NCBI GenBank assembly: GCA_963828705.1
Contig: CAWHGA010000040.1
Coordinates: 11,553-75,552 of the forward strand
Source: CAWDJT01 sp963828705
GTDB lineage: Bacteria; Desulfobacterota; Syntrophobacteria; Syntrophobacterales; Syntrophobacteraceae
Reading direction: 5' to 3'
Length of the DNA stretch: 64,000 nt
Position numbers and translations under genes: made by a program. How positions within the stretch are numbered: the stretch's first letter is position 1; every line of letters starts with the position of its first letter. Shown here one piece after another: positions 16,075-25,653 of the stretch. Under the pieces are notes generated by a model that was not told the DNA's origin, searched no databases, and was given only the letters and a program-made list of their open reading frames with translations.

Positions 16075-18729
16075 ATGCTACGGATCCTTGAGGCTATCAA
16101 AAATCTGATTCCGGGTCGACGTCCGGCCAAACTTGATATTGCCGATGCTGAGGAACTGCGCAATACGTTCAAGGCCCGCTACCACAACTTCAAACTGTTA
16201 CTCAATGCCAACAACAAGGCTTTGGAGGTCATGACCGAGATGGAGCAGGCGTTGCGCGGCAACCGGCCCTTCGGGATGTCCTTTATTCGGGCCAACTGCA
16301 CCGCGGTATCGGTCAATGTCTTCCGCATCGTCAAGAATCTGGATCAGTTGGCGCCTGCTAAGTACGAAGACTTGTATGAGCGATTCAAGGCCATCCAAGA
16401 CCAGACCAATCAGATACTGGTGCAAAAGAAGCTGACTCACGGCGATCGTTTGGTGATTCCGTTTACCGAGGTTGACAAGGAGATGGCCGATCAGGTGGGC
16501 AGCAAAATGGCCAATATCGGTGAGGTCCAAAACCACCTGCGTCTTCCGGTGCCCACAGGGTTTGTGGTCAGTTCCCTGGGTTATGAACGCTTCATGGAAC
16601 GCAATGATCTTCAAGCGGAAATTGACCGACGGTTGCAATCGTCCGAGGGGGAAAAACTCGATGAACTCTATGCCTTGAGCGCCGACCTGCAGCAGCTGAT
16701 CATCCGTTCCCCGGTTCCTGAAGAACTGGCCAGCGCCATCATGGACAGCTACCGAGAGGTGGCGGTCGAGGCTGGTGAGGGCGTCAAGGTCTCACTACGC
16801 AGCAGCGCCCTGGGAGAGGATGCCGCCGGGACGACCTTTGCCGGCCAGTATCGTTCCGAACTCAACGTCAGTGAGGACAACGTTCTCCAGGCCTACAAGG
16901 AAGTGATCGCCAGCAAGTACAGCTTGCAGGCCATCTCCTACCGGCAGACCCGCGGTATCCGTGATGAGGATGTCGCCATGTGTGTCGGATGTATGGCCAT
17001 GGTGCAGGCGGTGTCGGGAGGTGTTCTTTACAGTCGCAATCCACTCAACATTCGTGACCATTCCATCTTCATCAATTCGGTTTGGGGTTTACCCAAATCC
17101 GTGGTGGACGGTAGTGTGGCCTGCGACCTGTTTGTGGTTTCACGCGACGATCCGCCGGTCATTCTGAAGCGGGATGTCCAGCTCAAGGAACACAAATTCG
17201 TCTGTTATCCTGATGAAGGTGTGTGCCGCCTGGATCTGACCGGGGAGACCCGGCCGTCGCCTTCCCTTGACGACAACCAAATCCGCGAATTGGTGCGCAT
17301 CGCCCTTCTTATAGAAGAACACTACGGGGTGCCCCAGGACATTGAATGGGCCGTGGGGCCTGAAGGTACCATCTATGTGCTCCAATGCCGCCCGCTGCAA
17401 CAGTCGGAGTCCGGCAACGAGCGGCTTCGTATGGCTGGAGCCGCCACCACGGCGGTCCCCGCCCTGCTCGCCGGCGGCATCACGGCCAGCCCCGGGGTGG
17501 CCTGTGGCCCGATTTTTTGGGTGCGTAAGGACAGTGATGCGCTCCGCTTTCCTCCCGGGGCGGTACTGGTCGTGGCGCAGGCTCTGCCGCGCTGGGCGGC
17601 GCTGCTCAGCCGGGCCGCAGCGGTGGTGACCGAACAGGGGAGCGTGGCCGGCCATCTGGCCAATGTCGCTCGTGAATTCAATGTGCCGGCGATTTTTAAT
17701 CTTCAGAATATGCCGGAACATTTGCATCATGGTCAAGTGGTCACAGTGGATGCGGATGGCCTCAGCATTTATCCCGACCGGGTGGAATCCTTGCTGGCTA
17801 TCACTGAAGTCAAGAAGAACCTGATGGCAGGCAGCCCGGTCTATGATCTGCTGGAGGAAGTGGTTCAGCATGTGGTGCCACTACATCTGCTTGATCCCGA
17901 TTCGCCCGATTTCAGGCCGAAAAACTGCCGTACTTTCCATGATATCACCCGATTCTGTCACGAAAAGGCGGTCAAAGAGATGTTCAACTTCGGCAAGGAG
18001 CATCATTTCTCTGAGAAAGCCAGCAAGCAGTTGATGATCGAGGGGAATGTGCGCATGCAGTGGTGGTTCATCAACCTTGACGACGGTTTTAGGGAAGATG
18101 TGGACGGCAAATACGTGCATTTGGACAATATCGTTTCGCTCCCGGTCCTGGCATTGTGGGAAGGGATCATAGCGGTTCCGTGGGAAGGCCCGCCGGCCAT
18201 GGATACCCGCGGGTTCATGTCGGTGCTTATGGAAGCCAGTGCCAATCCAGCCCTTGATCCTTCCATGCCGTCGCATTACGTGAATCGCAACTACTTTATG
18301 ATTTCCAAAAACTTCTGTAGCCTCAACTCTCGTTTCGGGTTTCATTTCCTCACGGTCGAAACCCTGATAGGGGAGCGTCCCAGTGAAAATTACATCAGTT
18401 TTCAATTCAAAGGGGGTGCTGCCGACTACCCCAGGCGGGTGAGACGGGCCGGTTTTGTTGGCGGCATTCTCGAAGAGTACGGATTCCGGGCTGAGGTTAA
18501 GGAAGACGCCGTGTTTGCGCGCATGGAGGGCTACGACGAAGAGTTCATGATGGATCGACTCAAAGTGTTGGGTTACCTGCTCATGCACACCCGACAATTG
18601 GATATGATTATGGCCAATGAAGCTTCGCTGCAAATAACCCGAGACAAGATCCTTAATGACCTGCATACCATCGTGAATGTCCCCCATGATGTCAGCAGCG
18701 GTGAAGACCGGCCTCGCCTCATGCATTGA
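16075..18729 (+). CDS. PEP synthase-like protein with atypical C-terminus, copy 2 (intact)
   Basis: This 884-residue protein is uninterrupted. Residues 1-140 are helical and unassigned. About 145-465 form the PPDK/PEP-synthase ATP-grasp domain (SLRSSALGEDAAGTTFAGQY, PQDIEWAVG, LQCRPL). About 490-575 form the swivelling domain with phospho-acceptor H527 in GSVAGHLANVAREF. Residues 580-884 replace the usual PEP-utilising barrel by a different region, shared with copy 1, containing RTFHDITRFCHEK, FKGGAADYPRRVRRA and HTRQLDMIMANEAS. So ATP-dependent phosphorylation of the histidine is plausible, but the final acceptor need not be pyruvate. It is the only unbroken reference for the family in this window. 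Confidence 0.85.
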   Translation: MLRILEAIKNLIPGRRPAKLDIADAEELRNTFKARYHNFKLLLNANNKALEVMTEMEQALRGNRPFGMSFIRANCTAVSVNVFRIVKNLDQLAPAKYEDLYERFKAIQDQTNQILVQKKLTHGDRLVIPFTEVDKEMADQVGSKMANIGEVQNHLRLPVPTGFVVSSLGYERFMERNDLQAEIDRRLQSSEGEKLDELYALSADLQQLIIRSPVPEELASAIMDSYREVAVEAGEGVKVSLRSSALGEDAAGTTFAGQYRSELNVSEDNVLQAYKEVIASKYSLQAISYRQTRGIRDEDVAMCVGCMAMVQAVSGGVLYSRNPLNIRDHSIFINSVWGLPKSVVDGSVACDLFVVSRDDPPVILKRDVQLKEHKFVCYPDEGVCRLDLTGETRPSPSLDDNQIRELVRIALLIEEHYGVPQDIEWAVGPEGTIYVLQCRPLQQSESGNERLRMAGAATTAVPALLAGGITASPGVACGPIFWVRKDSDALRFPPGAVLVVAQALPRWAALLSRAAAVVTEQGSVAGHLANVAREFNVPAIFNLQNMPEHLHHGQVVTVDADGLSIYPDRVESLLAITEVKKNLMAGSPVYDLLEEVVQHVVPLHLLDPDSPDFRPKNCRTFHDITRFCHEKAVKEMFNFGKEHHFSEKASKQLMIEGNVRMQWWFINLDDGFREDVDGKYVHLDNIVSLPVLALWEGIIAVPWEGPPAMDTRGFMSVLMEASANPALDPSMPSHYVNRNYFMISKNFCSLNSRFGFHFLTVETLIGERPSENYISFQFKGGAADYPRRVRRAGFVGGILEEYGFRAEVKEDAVFARMEGYDEEFMMDRLKVLGYLLMHTRQLDMIMANEASLQITRDKILNDLHTIVNVPHDVSSGEDRPRLMH

Positions 18730-18857
18730 ATAGGGCTAACCGTTCTGCATCGGGCGTGAGCTGATTGCTGCGGCGTTGATGTCGGCCCCGCCCATTTTGC
18801 TCTTGACTCGGGACCGGTTTTTGGTGGGATATAGGAGGTGGACTTTCATACTTCAGG

Positions 18858-20123
18858 TTGCGATTGGTTGCTATGCTTATCAACAGGCGTTACATCTCAG
18901 TGCAGTTCAATGAGGCCGAATTGCGGGCTCGCAACCGAGCTTTGTCGGTGCTGTTGGATATCGGCAATTTCCTGGCAGGTTCCCAACGACTGAATGAAGT
19001 CCTGGACGGGGCGCTCGGTAAAGTGATGGAGCATTTCGATTTGGATGCCGGGCGCATCTACCTCATGGACGAAGACGGAGAATCACTGACTTTGGCGGCC
19101 CATCGAGGTGTCGAGGTGAGCGGCCTGGAGCGGATTCATATTTCCGAGGGTTTCACTGGAAAGGCGGCCCATACCCGTTCGTTTATTCTTCAGGACGCAT
19201 CGGAACTCGAAGATCCGGTGCGGGCTGCGATGCTGTTGAGCAAAGGACTCAGGGTTATCATCTGTGTGCCGCTCATAGCCATGCAGTCGGTGGTCGGGGT
19301 GCTCAATCTGGCGGCTAGTCGCCCCATCGAATTGGACCAGGGGGAGATCGACCTGTTTGCGGTGATCGGCAACCAGATTGCCATTGCCATCCTGAACGCC
19401 AGACTTTATGAGACTCTGGAAGACAAGATCAAGGAATTGGCGGCCAAGAACGATACCATCAAGTTCTTTGTCTATTCAGCGCTCCACGACTTGAAGAGTC
19501 CTCTGATCGGCATCCATGGTTTGAGCCGGCGGCTGCACCAGCAGTACCGCGGACTTCTGGATGAGCGAGGGCAGAGTTATTGTGATCAGATCCTCAAGGC
19601 GGCGGGACACATGGAAGCCTTGGTGGAGCGTATCAATGCCTATATCACGGCCAAAGAGACCCCGCTCCGTCTGGAACCCGTGGACATGGGTGAGATCTTT
19701 GCAACCATCCACAACGAACTGGCGGGGGTGTTGACCGAGCGCGGCATCACCTGGACGGTGCCGCTGGCGCTCCCGGTAATCCGGGCTGACAGACTCTCCA
19801 TGACGCGGGTATTCCGCAACCTGGTGGATAACGCCCTCAAGTATGGCGGCTCTGAATTCCGTGAGATTGGGATTGCCTACCGTGATGACGAATCGCACCA
19901 TATTTTTTCGGTGAGTGACGATGGTGTCGGAATCAAAGCCCAGGATCAGGAAAAAATTTTTGCGGCCTTCCAGCGTCAGGATAGCTCCCGTGGGGTCGAG
20001 GGCAGCGGTTTAGGGTTGGCCATCATTCGGGTCATTGCTGAACGACATAAAGGGAGGGTGATGGTGGAAAGCGCCGTCCCGAAAGGCGTAACCTTCCATG
20101 TTTTTATTGCCAAGGATCTGTAA
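18858..20123 (+). CDS. GAF-domain sensor histidine kinase (soluble)
   Basis: This protein of about 420 residues has no membrane segment. A GAF domain (about 30-185, LTLAAHRGVEVSGLERI... and VPLIAMQSVVGVLNLA) precedes a HisKA-type helix pair with H210 in SALHDLKSPL. An HATPase_c domain follows, with an N-box FRNLVDNALKYGG, SDDGVGI and GSGLGLAIIRVIAERH. The start is uncertain: TTG at 18858 or ATG at 18873, with AGGAGG 15-30 bases upstream. It follows the second PEP-synthase-like gene and may be its sensory partner together with the lone receivers. The GAF ligand is unknown. Confidence 0.87.
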   Translation: MRLVAMLINRRYISVQFNEAELRARNRALSVLLDIGNFLAGSQRLNEVLDGALGKVMEHFDLDAGRIYLMDEDGESLTLAAHRGVEVSGLERIHISEGFTGKAAHTRSFILQDASELEDPVRAAMLLSKGLRVIICVPLIAMQSVVGVLNLAASRPIELDQGEIDLFAVIGNQIAIAILNARLYETLEDKIKELAAKNDTIKFFVYSALHDLKSPLIGIHGLSRRLHQQYRGLLDERGQSYCDQILKAAGHMEALVERINAYITAKETPLRLEPVDMGEIFATIHNELAGVLTERGITWTVPLALPVIRADRLSMTRVFRNLVDNALKYGGSEFREIGIAYRDDESHHIFSVSDDGVGIKAQDQEKIFAAFQRQDSSRGVEGSGLGLAIIRVIAERHKGRVMVESAVPKGVTFHVFIAKDL

Positions 20124-20311
20124 CCTCATGCCGGTCTGCCTGCCCTTGGGATTCCAGTCACAGGTTCTGGGGTTCACGCTCAAAGCTTTATGTTTCAGGA
20201 TGCAAGCCGAACGCCGTCCTTGTTCCGACCTCATGTTCTCACCTTTGGTGTCGCTCTCGCGCTTAAGCCCACATGCCCTCACGCCCTCAAGCCCTGACGC
20301 GGAGTGTGTCC

Positions 20312-21826
20312 GTGGCTAATAAAGTGGCTTTTGTTGTTGGCGGGACCCACAGCGGTTGCGGCAAGACTACCGTGGCGTTGGCCCTGATGGCAGCCTTTCA
20401 AGCCCGTGGACAGAAAGTCCAACCCTTCAAGATCGGTCCTGATTTCATCGATCCCGGCTTCCACACCCGCCTCACCGGAATCACTTCCCGTAATCTGGAC
20501 GGTTGGATGCTCAGCCGCGAGTACAATATTGGCCGATTTCGCCAGTGTTTGCAGAACGCGGAGGCTGCTATCGTCGAAGGGGTTATGGGACTCTACGATG
20601 GCTACGACGGCGTCAGCGAAGCCGGCAGCAGCGCGGAAATGGCCAAGTGGCTCGGGATTCCCGTGATCCTGGTGGTGGATGCCAGGAGTATGGCGCGCAG
20701 TGCGGCAGCGCTGGTGTACGGCTACAGCCGCTTCGATCCCGCATTACGGGTGGCAGGGGTGATCTTCAACCGCATCGGCAGCTCAGGGCATTTACAGTAC
20801 TTGCACAGTGCCATGGCGACGAACTTGCCGGAGGTGGCGGTGTTGGGCGGCATACCGCGGGACCAGGAGGTCTTCTTGCCGGAGCGCCACCTGGGACTGG
20901 TGATGGCTGATGAACTGGCACTGGATGGCGACTGGGTGGCGCGTCTCTGCGCCTTGGCCGAGCAACATATCGACTTGGACCGATTGAGTGAACTGACGAC
21001 CTGGCGTGAGACCAACCAAACCGGCGAGGTGTTGCTTTCCTTGGACGAACAAGGGGCGACTCATGTTCAACAGGGAGGAGCCGAACACGCTGGTCTTGCC
21101 CCTCATTGGGGAAGGCCGGGTGGAGGTGGCCCTCCAGGCAACAACATCACCCTGGCCGTCGCCCGTGATGCCGCCTTCTGCTTCTACTACGCGGACAACC
21201 TGGACGCACTCCGGGATGCCGGCGCCACCTTGGAGTTCTTTTCGCCGCTAGCCGGGGAGTCACTCCCGCCGGGTGCGGCCGGTCTTTATCTGGGAGGTGG
21301 TTACCCCGAGCTGCACGTGGGCCGGCTGGCGACTCAGCAGGGTTTCTTCGCCGATCTGCGGCGGCTGGTGGGAAGTGGCATGCCGATCTATGCCGAATGC
21401 GGGGGATTGATGGTGCTCAGCCGTTTTATTATTACCAACGATGGTGAACAATTCCCGATGGCCGGGCTGCTTCCATTCGGTACGCGCATGCTGAAGCGGC
21501 GCAAGGCTTTGGGCTATACCGAAGCGGTGGTGCGGAAAGCCTGCTTGCTGGGCTCTCCGGGCACCCGACTGCGCGGGCATGAGTTCCATTATTCAGAAAT
21601 CATCGGATCGCTCGACGAAGAGTCCATCGTCTGCGCCTACGAACTTCAGGGCCGCCATGGTGGCCCCCGCGTCCTAGAGGGTTTTCAGCTCGGATCGGTG
21701 CTGGCCAGCTATGTTCATGTCCATTTCGGCAGTGCGCCCGAAGCTGCGGCCCATCTGGTAGCGGAATGCCGGCGCTACCGGGAAAGTCTGAACCAACAGG
21801 GAGGAAGCGGTGATAAGACGAGCTAA
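20312..21826 (+). CDS. cbiA: Cobyrinate a,c-diamide synthase
   Basis: Glutamine-dependent amidation of the a and c carboxylates of (cobalt-)cobyrinic acid, a cytosolic step of cobalamin synthesis. The protein is about 504 residues from GTG 20312 (an in-frame ATG at 20273 would add 13). The N-terminal dethiobiotin-synthetase-like domain shows the P-loop GGTHSGCGKTT and the region EGVMGLYDGYDG. The C-terminal class I glutaminase shows the nucleophile in YAECGGLMVLS and the catalytic His in HEFHYSEI. The gene overlaps cbiP by 17 bases and opens the cobalamin block. No cobalamin riboswitch is recognisable upstream. Confidence 0.93.
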   Translation: MANKVAFVVGGTHSGCGKTTVALALMAAFQARGQKVQPFKIGPDFIDPGFHTRLTGITSRNLDGWMLSREYNIGRFRQCLQNAEAAIVEGVMGLYDGYDGVSEAGSSAEMAKWLGIPVILVVDARSMARSAAALVYGYSRFDPALRVAGVIFNRIGSSGHLQYLHSAMATNLPEVAVLGGIPRDQEVFLPERHLGLVMADELALDGDWVARLCALAEQHIDLDRLSELTTWRETNQTGEVLLSLDEQGATHVQQGGAEHAGLAPHWGRPGGGGPPGNNITLAVARDAAFCFYYADNLDALRDAGATLEFFSPLAGESLPPGAAGLYLGGGYPELHVGRLATQQGFFADLRRLVGSGMPIYAECGGLMVLSRFIITNDGEQFPMAGLLPFGTRMLKRRKALGYTEAVVRKACLLGSPGTRLRGHEFHYSEIIGSLDEESIVCAYELQGRHGGPRVLEGFQLGSVLASYVHVHFGSAPEAAAHLVAECRRYRESLNQQGGSGDKTS

Positions 21827-23451
21827 GACCCTGATGTTTCTTGGGACCGGTTCCGATGTTGGCAAGAGCATCTTGACCGCGGCCTTCTGCCGAATTCTCA
21901 AGCAGGACGGCTACCGCGTCGCGCCTTTCAAGGCGCAAAACATGGCACTCAATTCCTTCATCACTTCCGATGGTGGGGAAATGGGCCGGGCCCAGGTGGT
22001 CCAGGCCGAAGCGGCAGGCATCGAACCTCATGTCGATATGAATCCGATTCTCCTCAAACCCACATCCCAGATGGGTTCTCAGGTGATCGTTCACGGCCAG
22101 GTGTTGGGGAATTTCGCCGCCCGTGACTATTACCAAGTCAAGAGAAGTCTGCTGCCGGCAGTGCGGGAGAGTTTTGAACGCCTGGCGGGAAGTTACGATG
22201 TGGTGGTGCTGGAAGGGGCGGGCAGCGCCGTTGAACTCAACCTCAAGGAACACGATCTGGTGAATCTGGCCATGGCGGAGATGGCCGATGCGCCTTGTAT
22301 CCTGGTGGGTGACATCGACCGTGGTGGGATTTTTGCCGCACTCCTGGGAAGTTTCATGCTCATGACACCATCTGAACAGCAGCGGCTCATAGGGTTTGTG
22401 GTCAATAAGCTGCGCGGTGATCCGGGCCTTTTCATCAGCGGTGTTGACATCCTGGAGTCGCGGTCGGGTCGGCCGGTGTTGGGGGTGGTGCCTTATTTTG
22501 ACCACATTGCGGTGGCGGAAGAGGACAGCGTGGCCTTGAGCAAACGGCTGTACGCCGGTAAGTTGGACGCCGGGAGCAAGCGGCTTAACATCGGCGTCGT
22601 GCGGCTGCCGTTTATCTCCAATTACACCGATTACGAATGCTTCGAGCAGGATCCTGGGGTCAATCTGGTCTTCTTCAATCGACCCGATCAGGTTTTTGAA
22701 TTTGCTGCCGTTATCCTACCGGGGAGCAAAAACACCCTGGATGATCTTGCGTTCCTGCAGCGGACCGGTCTGGCCGATGCCATCCTTGCCTATGAAAAGG
22801 CCGGAGGCTCGGTGGTGGGGCTCTGTGGCGGCTATCAGATGCTCGGGCGACGCATCCTTGACCCTCATGGTGTGGAAAGCGACCTGGGGGAACTGCCCGG
22901 TCTTGGCCTGCTGGATATGGTTACGGAAATGAAGTTGGCCAAAATCACCACCCAGGTGGAAGCGGTGCTTCTGCCCGAATTGGAGGGGTCGGCTTGGAAA
23001 CAGCGATGGATGCGGTCCCGCAGGTGTTGCCGGTAAGCAGAGTGATCTTTCGGTCGGAAACGGCGGCTCTGCAACCGAACTGCTCTATGGGTACGAAATT
23101 CATATGGGGGTGAGTCAATCCGACGGCGCCTGTCAGCCGCTTTTTCAGATCGTCAAACGCAATGGTAAGCCGGTGGATGAACTCGATGGCCTCATGACAG
23201 CCGACGGCCGCGTGTGGGGGACCTATATCCACGGCGTTTTCGATAACGATGCCTTTCGCCGTGAGTTCCTGATGCGTTTGCGTGCATGGCGTGGAGGTGA
23301 ATGCGGACTCAGCGTCGCGGCAGATGCCTTCCATTACCGTGAATGGAAAGAAGAGCAGTATGATCGGCTGGCGACGCACTTCCGGCAACACTGCCAGGTA
23401 GACGCCATCTACCGATTGATGGGGTTGTGCCAGGGAAACACGACCGTCTGC
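21810..23451 (+). CDS. cbiP: Cobyric acid synthase (one frameshift)
   Basis: Amidates the b, d, e and g carboxylates of adenosylcobyrinate a,c-diamide. GTG 21810 follows GGGAGGAAGC. Seen: FLGTGSDVGKSILTAAFCRI (P-loop variant), KAQNMALNSFITSDGGEMGR, and LEGAGSAVELNL. The glutaminase Cys is in VVGLCGGYQMLG and the catalytic His in GTYIHGVFDN. The frame breaks between about 22980 and 23080; the downstream frame resumes with LYGYEIHMG. After the usual end of the family (AIYRLMGL) no stop follows: the frame runs on into CbiE, so the real 3' end cannot be fixed. This is either a fusion or a second indel near 23430-23480. Confidence 0.88.
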
Positions 23452-24777
23452 ATGACGCTGCAACGGTTCAGAAGGAGTGACCCACTGAGAGAAATTGTCC
23501 AAATACCTCGTCACGACCCTTCGACCTGGCGGCCGCCTTTGGTGGTCCTGGCCGGAGTCGGAATGGCTCGAAGCGATATCACGGCGCAAACCGAGCGGTG
23601 GATCTCCCAGGCGGAGGTGCTGGTGGGTGCGCGGAGGGTTCTGGAATGGTTCACTGACCACCCTGGAATCAAGATCAGCTACCAGGCCGCCATGGACCCC
23701 GTCCTGGATAGAGCTGTGGAGCTGTCCGCGGAAAAGCGGGTGCTGGTCTTGGCGTCGGGTGACCCTCTGTTTTTCGGCGTGGGAAGGCGCCTTCGGCAAC
23801 GTCTCGATCTGGAGCGGCTGGTGGTTTTTCCCAACGTTACCGCGGTGCAGGCACTTCTGGTGCGGATTGCGGAACCATGGGAAGACGTGCAGGTGCTCAG
23901 TCTGCATGGCCGATCCGGCAGCCAGTGGTTGGAGGCAGTCCGGACCGGGAGCAAGGTGGCCATCCTGACCGACCCTCAGCATTCGCCCGCCTGGATCGCG
24001 CAAGCCCTGAGCGATGCCGGCATCGCTGGCTGTTCCCTGGTTGTGGGTGAAAACCTTGGGAATAGCGATGAGTTGGTCCGGGTTGTTGGCGTGGACGAGG
24101 CCAGGACTATGTGTTTCTCGCCACTCAACGTGGTTGCTGTCTTTCCGGAGGAAAGTGGTGTCTCGGCGGCGGTGCGATCATCTTGTGGCGCTGAGAATCA
24201 CTATGCTCCCGTCCTGGGGTTGCCCGATGACAGGTTCCTGCACCAGGCGGGGCTCATCACCAAAATGGAAGTCCGTGCTGTGGTGCTGGCCAATCTTCAG
24301 CTTCATCCCGGGCTGGTGTTGTGGGACATTGGATCTGGCAGTGGTTCGGTGGCCATTGAAGCGGCGCGCCTCACCAAGCTGCAGCAGGTGGTTGCGGTGG
24401 AAAAGGACCCCGAGCGCTTCCAGCAGCTTCAGAAGAACATCCAGCGGTTGGGTTGCGGTGACCTGATGGCAATCCAAGGTGCGGCGCCTGCTGTGCTCCG
24501 GGAACTCGCCGATCCTGATCGGGTCTTTATTGGGGGAAGTGGCGGCGAGTTGCCGGCGATTTTGGACCAAGTGGTGTCGCGCTTACGCCCTCAGGGACGC
24601 GTGGTGCAGAGCTTGGTTACCCTGGAAACCCTGACCGAGGTTCTGGGCTTCTGGCGACGACATGGCTGGGATTGCAGTGTGACCGAACTGCAGGTAAACC
24701 GTTCGGTGCCGATCGGTGATATGTTGCGTTTGGAAGCACTCAATCCGGTGTTCATTGTGAGCGTGTTGAAGATTTGA
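23452..24777 (+). CDS. cbiET: Precorrin-6Y C5,15-methyltransferase (CbiE-CbiT fusion)
   Basis: Bifunctional enzyme, also called CobL. The N-terminal CbiE domain methylates C5 (VVLAGVGMARSDIT, LVLASGDPLFFGVGRRL). The C-terminal CbiT domain methylates C15 and decarboxylates the acetate side chain (LITKMEVRAVVLANLQL, LWDIGSGSGSVAIEAARL as SAM site, FIGGSGG). The ATG at 23452 is the most upstream start after the CbiP end, but no stop separates it from the CbiP frame. AAGGAG at 23471 suggests initiation could be slightly further down. It is followed 87 bases later by cbiF. The enzyme identity is firm; the start is not. Confidence 0.88.
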   Translation: MTLQRFRRSDPLREIVQIPRHDPSTWRPPLVVLAGVGMARSDITAQTERWISQAEVLVGARRVLEWFTDHPGIKISYQAAMDPVLDRAVELSAEKRVLVLASGDPLFFGVGRRLRQRLDLERLVVFPNVTAVQALLVRIAEPWEDVQVLSLHGRSGSQWLEAVRTGSKVAILTDPQHSPAWIAQALSDAGIAGCSLVVGENLGNSDELVRVVGVDEARTMCFSPLNVVAVFPEESGVSAAVRSSCGAENHYAPVLGLPDDRFLHQAGLITKMEVRAVVLANLQLHPGLVLWDIGSGSGSVAIEAARLTKLQQVVAVEKDPERFQQLQKNIQRLGCGDLMAIQGAAPAVLRELADPDRVFIGGSGGELPAILDQVVSRLRPQGRVVQSLVTLETLTEVLGFWRRHGWDCSVTELQVNRSVPIGDMLRLEALNPVFIVSVLKI

Positions 24778-24864
24778 CTCTGAATGGGTTGGCACAGAGA
24801 CGCAGAGGACATAGTGCCTAACAGGTTGCTTCTTTGTTGGTCTCAGTGATATCCGTGGTGAATC

Positions 24865-25653
24865 ATGAAACATCCTATCCATTTTGTTGGGGCCGGGCCC
24901 GGGGACCCGGAATTGATTACGGTCAAGGGCCAGCGCCTGTTGCAGGTGGCGGATCGGGTCGTCTACGCGGGGTCGCTGGTTCCTGAGACCCTGCTCTGCT
25001 ACTGCACACCGACGGCGGAAAAATTCAGCAGCGCGGGGCTCACCTTGGACCAGACGCATGCTCTGCTGGCCGATGGCTACCGCCGGGAACTCCGCGTGGT
25101 GCGCCTGCACACCGGCGATCCGGCCCTCTATGGTGCCATCCACGAACAGATGGTGCTTCTGGACCTGGAAGGCATCCCCTATGAAGTGGTGCCGGGGATC
25201 TCGGCGGCCTTTGCTGCCGCTGCCGTCCTGAAACAGGAACTGACCCTGCCCGAAGTGTCGCAGACAGTGATCCTCACACGGTTGGGCGGCCGCACGCCGG
25301 TTCCTGAAAATGAGCAGCTCCGTCTTTTGGCCCAGCATCAGGCGACCCTGGTCATCTACCTGAGCGTTCAGAACCTGGCCGATGTGGTCATGGAACTGCA
25401 GCCCGCCTATCCTTCCGACACGCCGGTGGTGGTGGCCTATCGCATCGGTTGGCCCGATCAAAGGCTGGTGACCGGAACCATCCAAGATATTGCGGAACGA
25501 GTGCAGGCAGCCGGGATTACCCGTCAGGCCCTGATCCTGGTGGGGGCCGTGTTCGGAGCCCGCGATGCGGCTGGTGATAAGCGCTCGCAGCTCTATCACG
25601 AAGCCTTCCAGCACGGCTACCGTGGCCTTGGGACGGTACCGACCAGTGACTGA
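24865..25653 (+). CDS. cbiF: Precorrin-4 C11-methyltransferase
   Basis: SAM-dependent methylation of C11 in the corrin ring. This 262-residue protein has the hallmarks of the tetrapyrrole methylase fold: HFVGAGPGDPELITVKGQRL at the N-terminus, VYAGSLVPETLLCY, HTGDPALYGAI and the EVVPGISAAFAAAAVL region. Length is normal for the family. The gene has its own leader of 87 bases after cbiET and overlaps cbiG by 8 bases (GTG 25646), so they are translationally coupled. Confidence 0.94.
   Translation: MKHPIHFVGAGPGDPELITVKGQRLLQVADRVVYAGSLVPETLLCYCTPTAEKFSSAGLTLDQTHALLADGYRRELRVVRLHTGDPALYGAIHEQMVLLDLEGIPYEVVPGISAAFAAAAVLKQELTLPEVSQTVILTRLGGRTPVPENEQLRLLAQHQATLVIYLSVQNLADVVMELQPAYPSDTPVVVAYRIGWPDQRLVTGTIQDIAERVQAAGITRQALILVGAVFGARDAAGDKRSQLYHEAFQHGYRGLGTVPTSD

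Noticed and set aside
20124..20311. Cobalamin riboswitch ahead of cbiA
   Set aside because: No B12-box or conserved helices recognised by eye; a covariance search would be needed to be certain.
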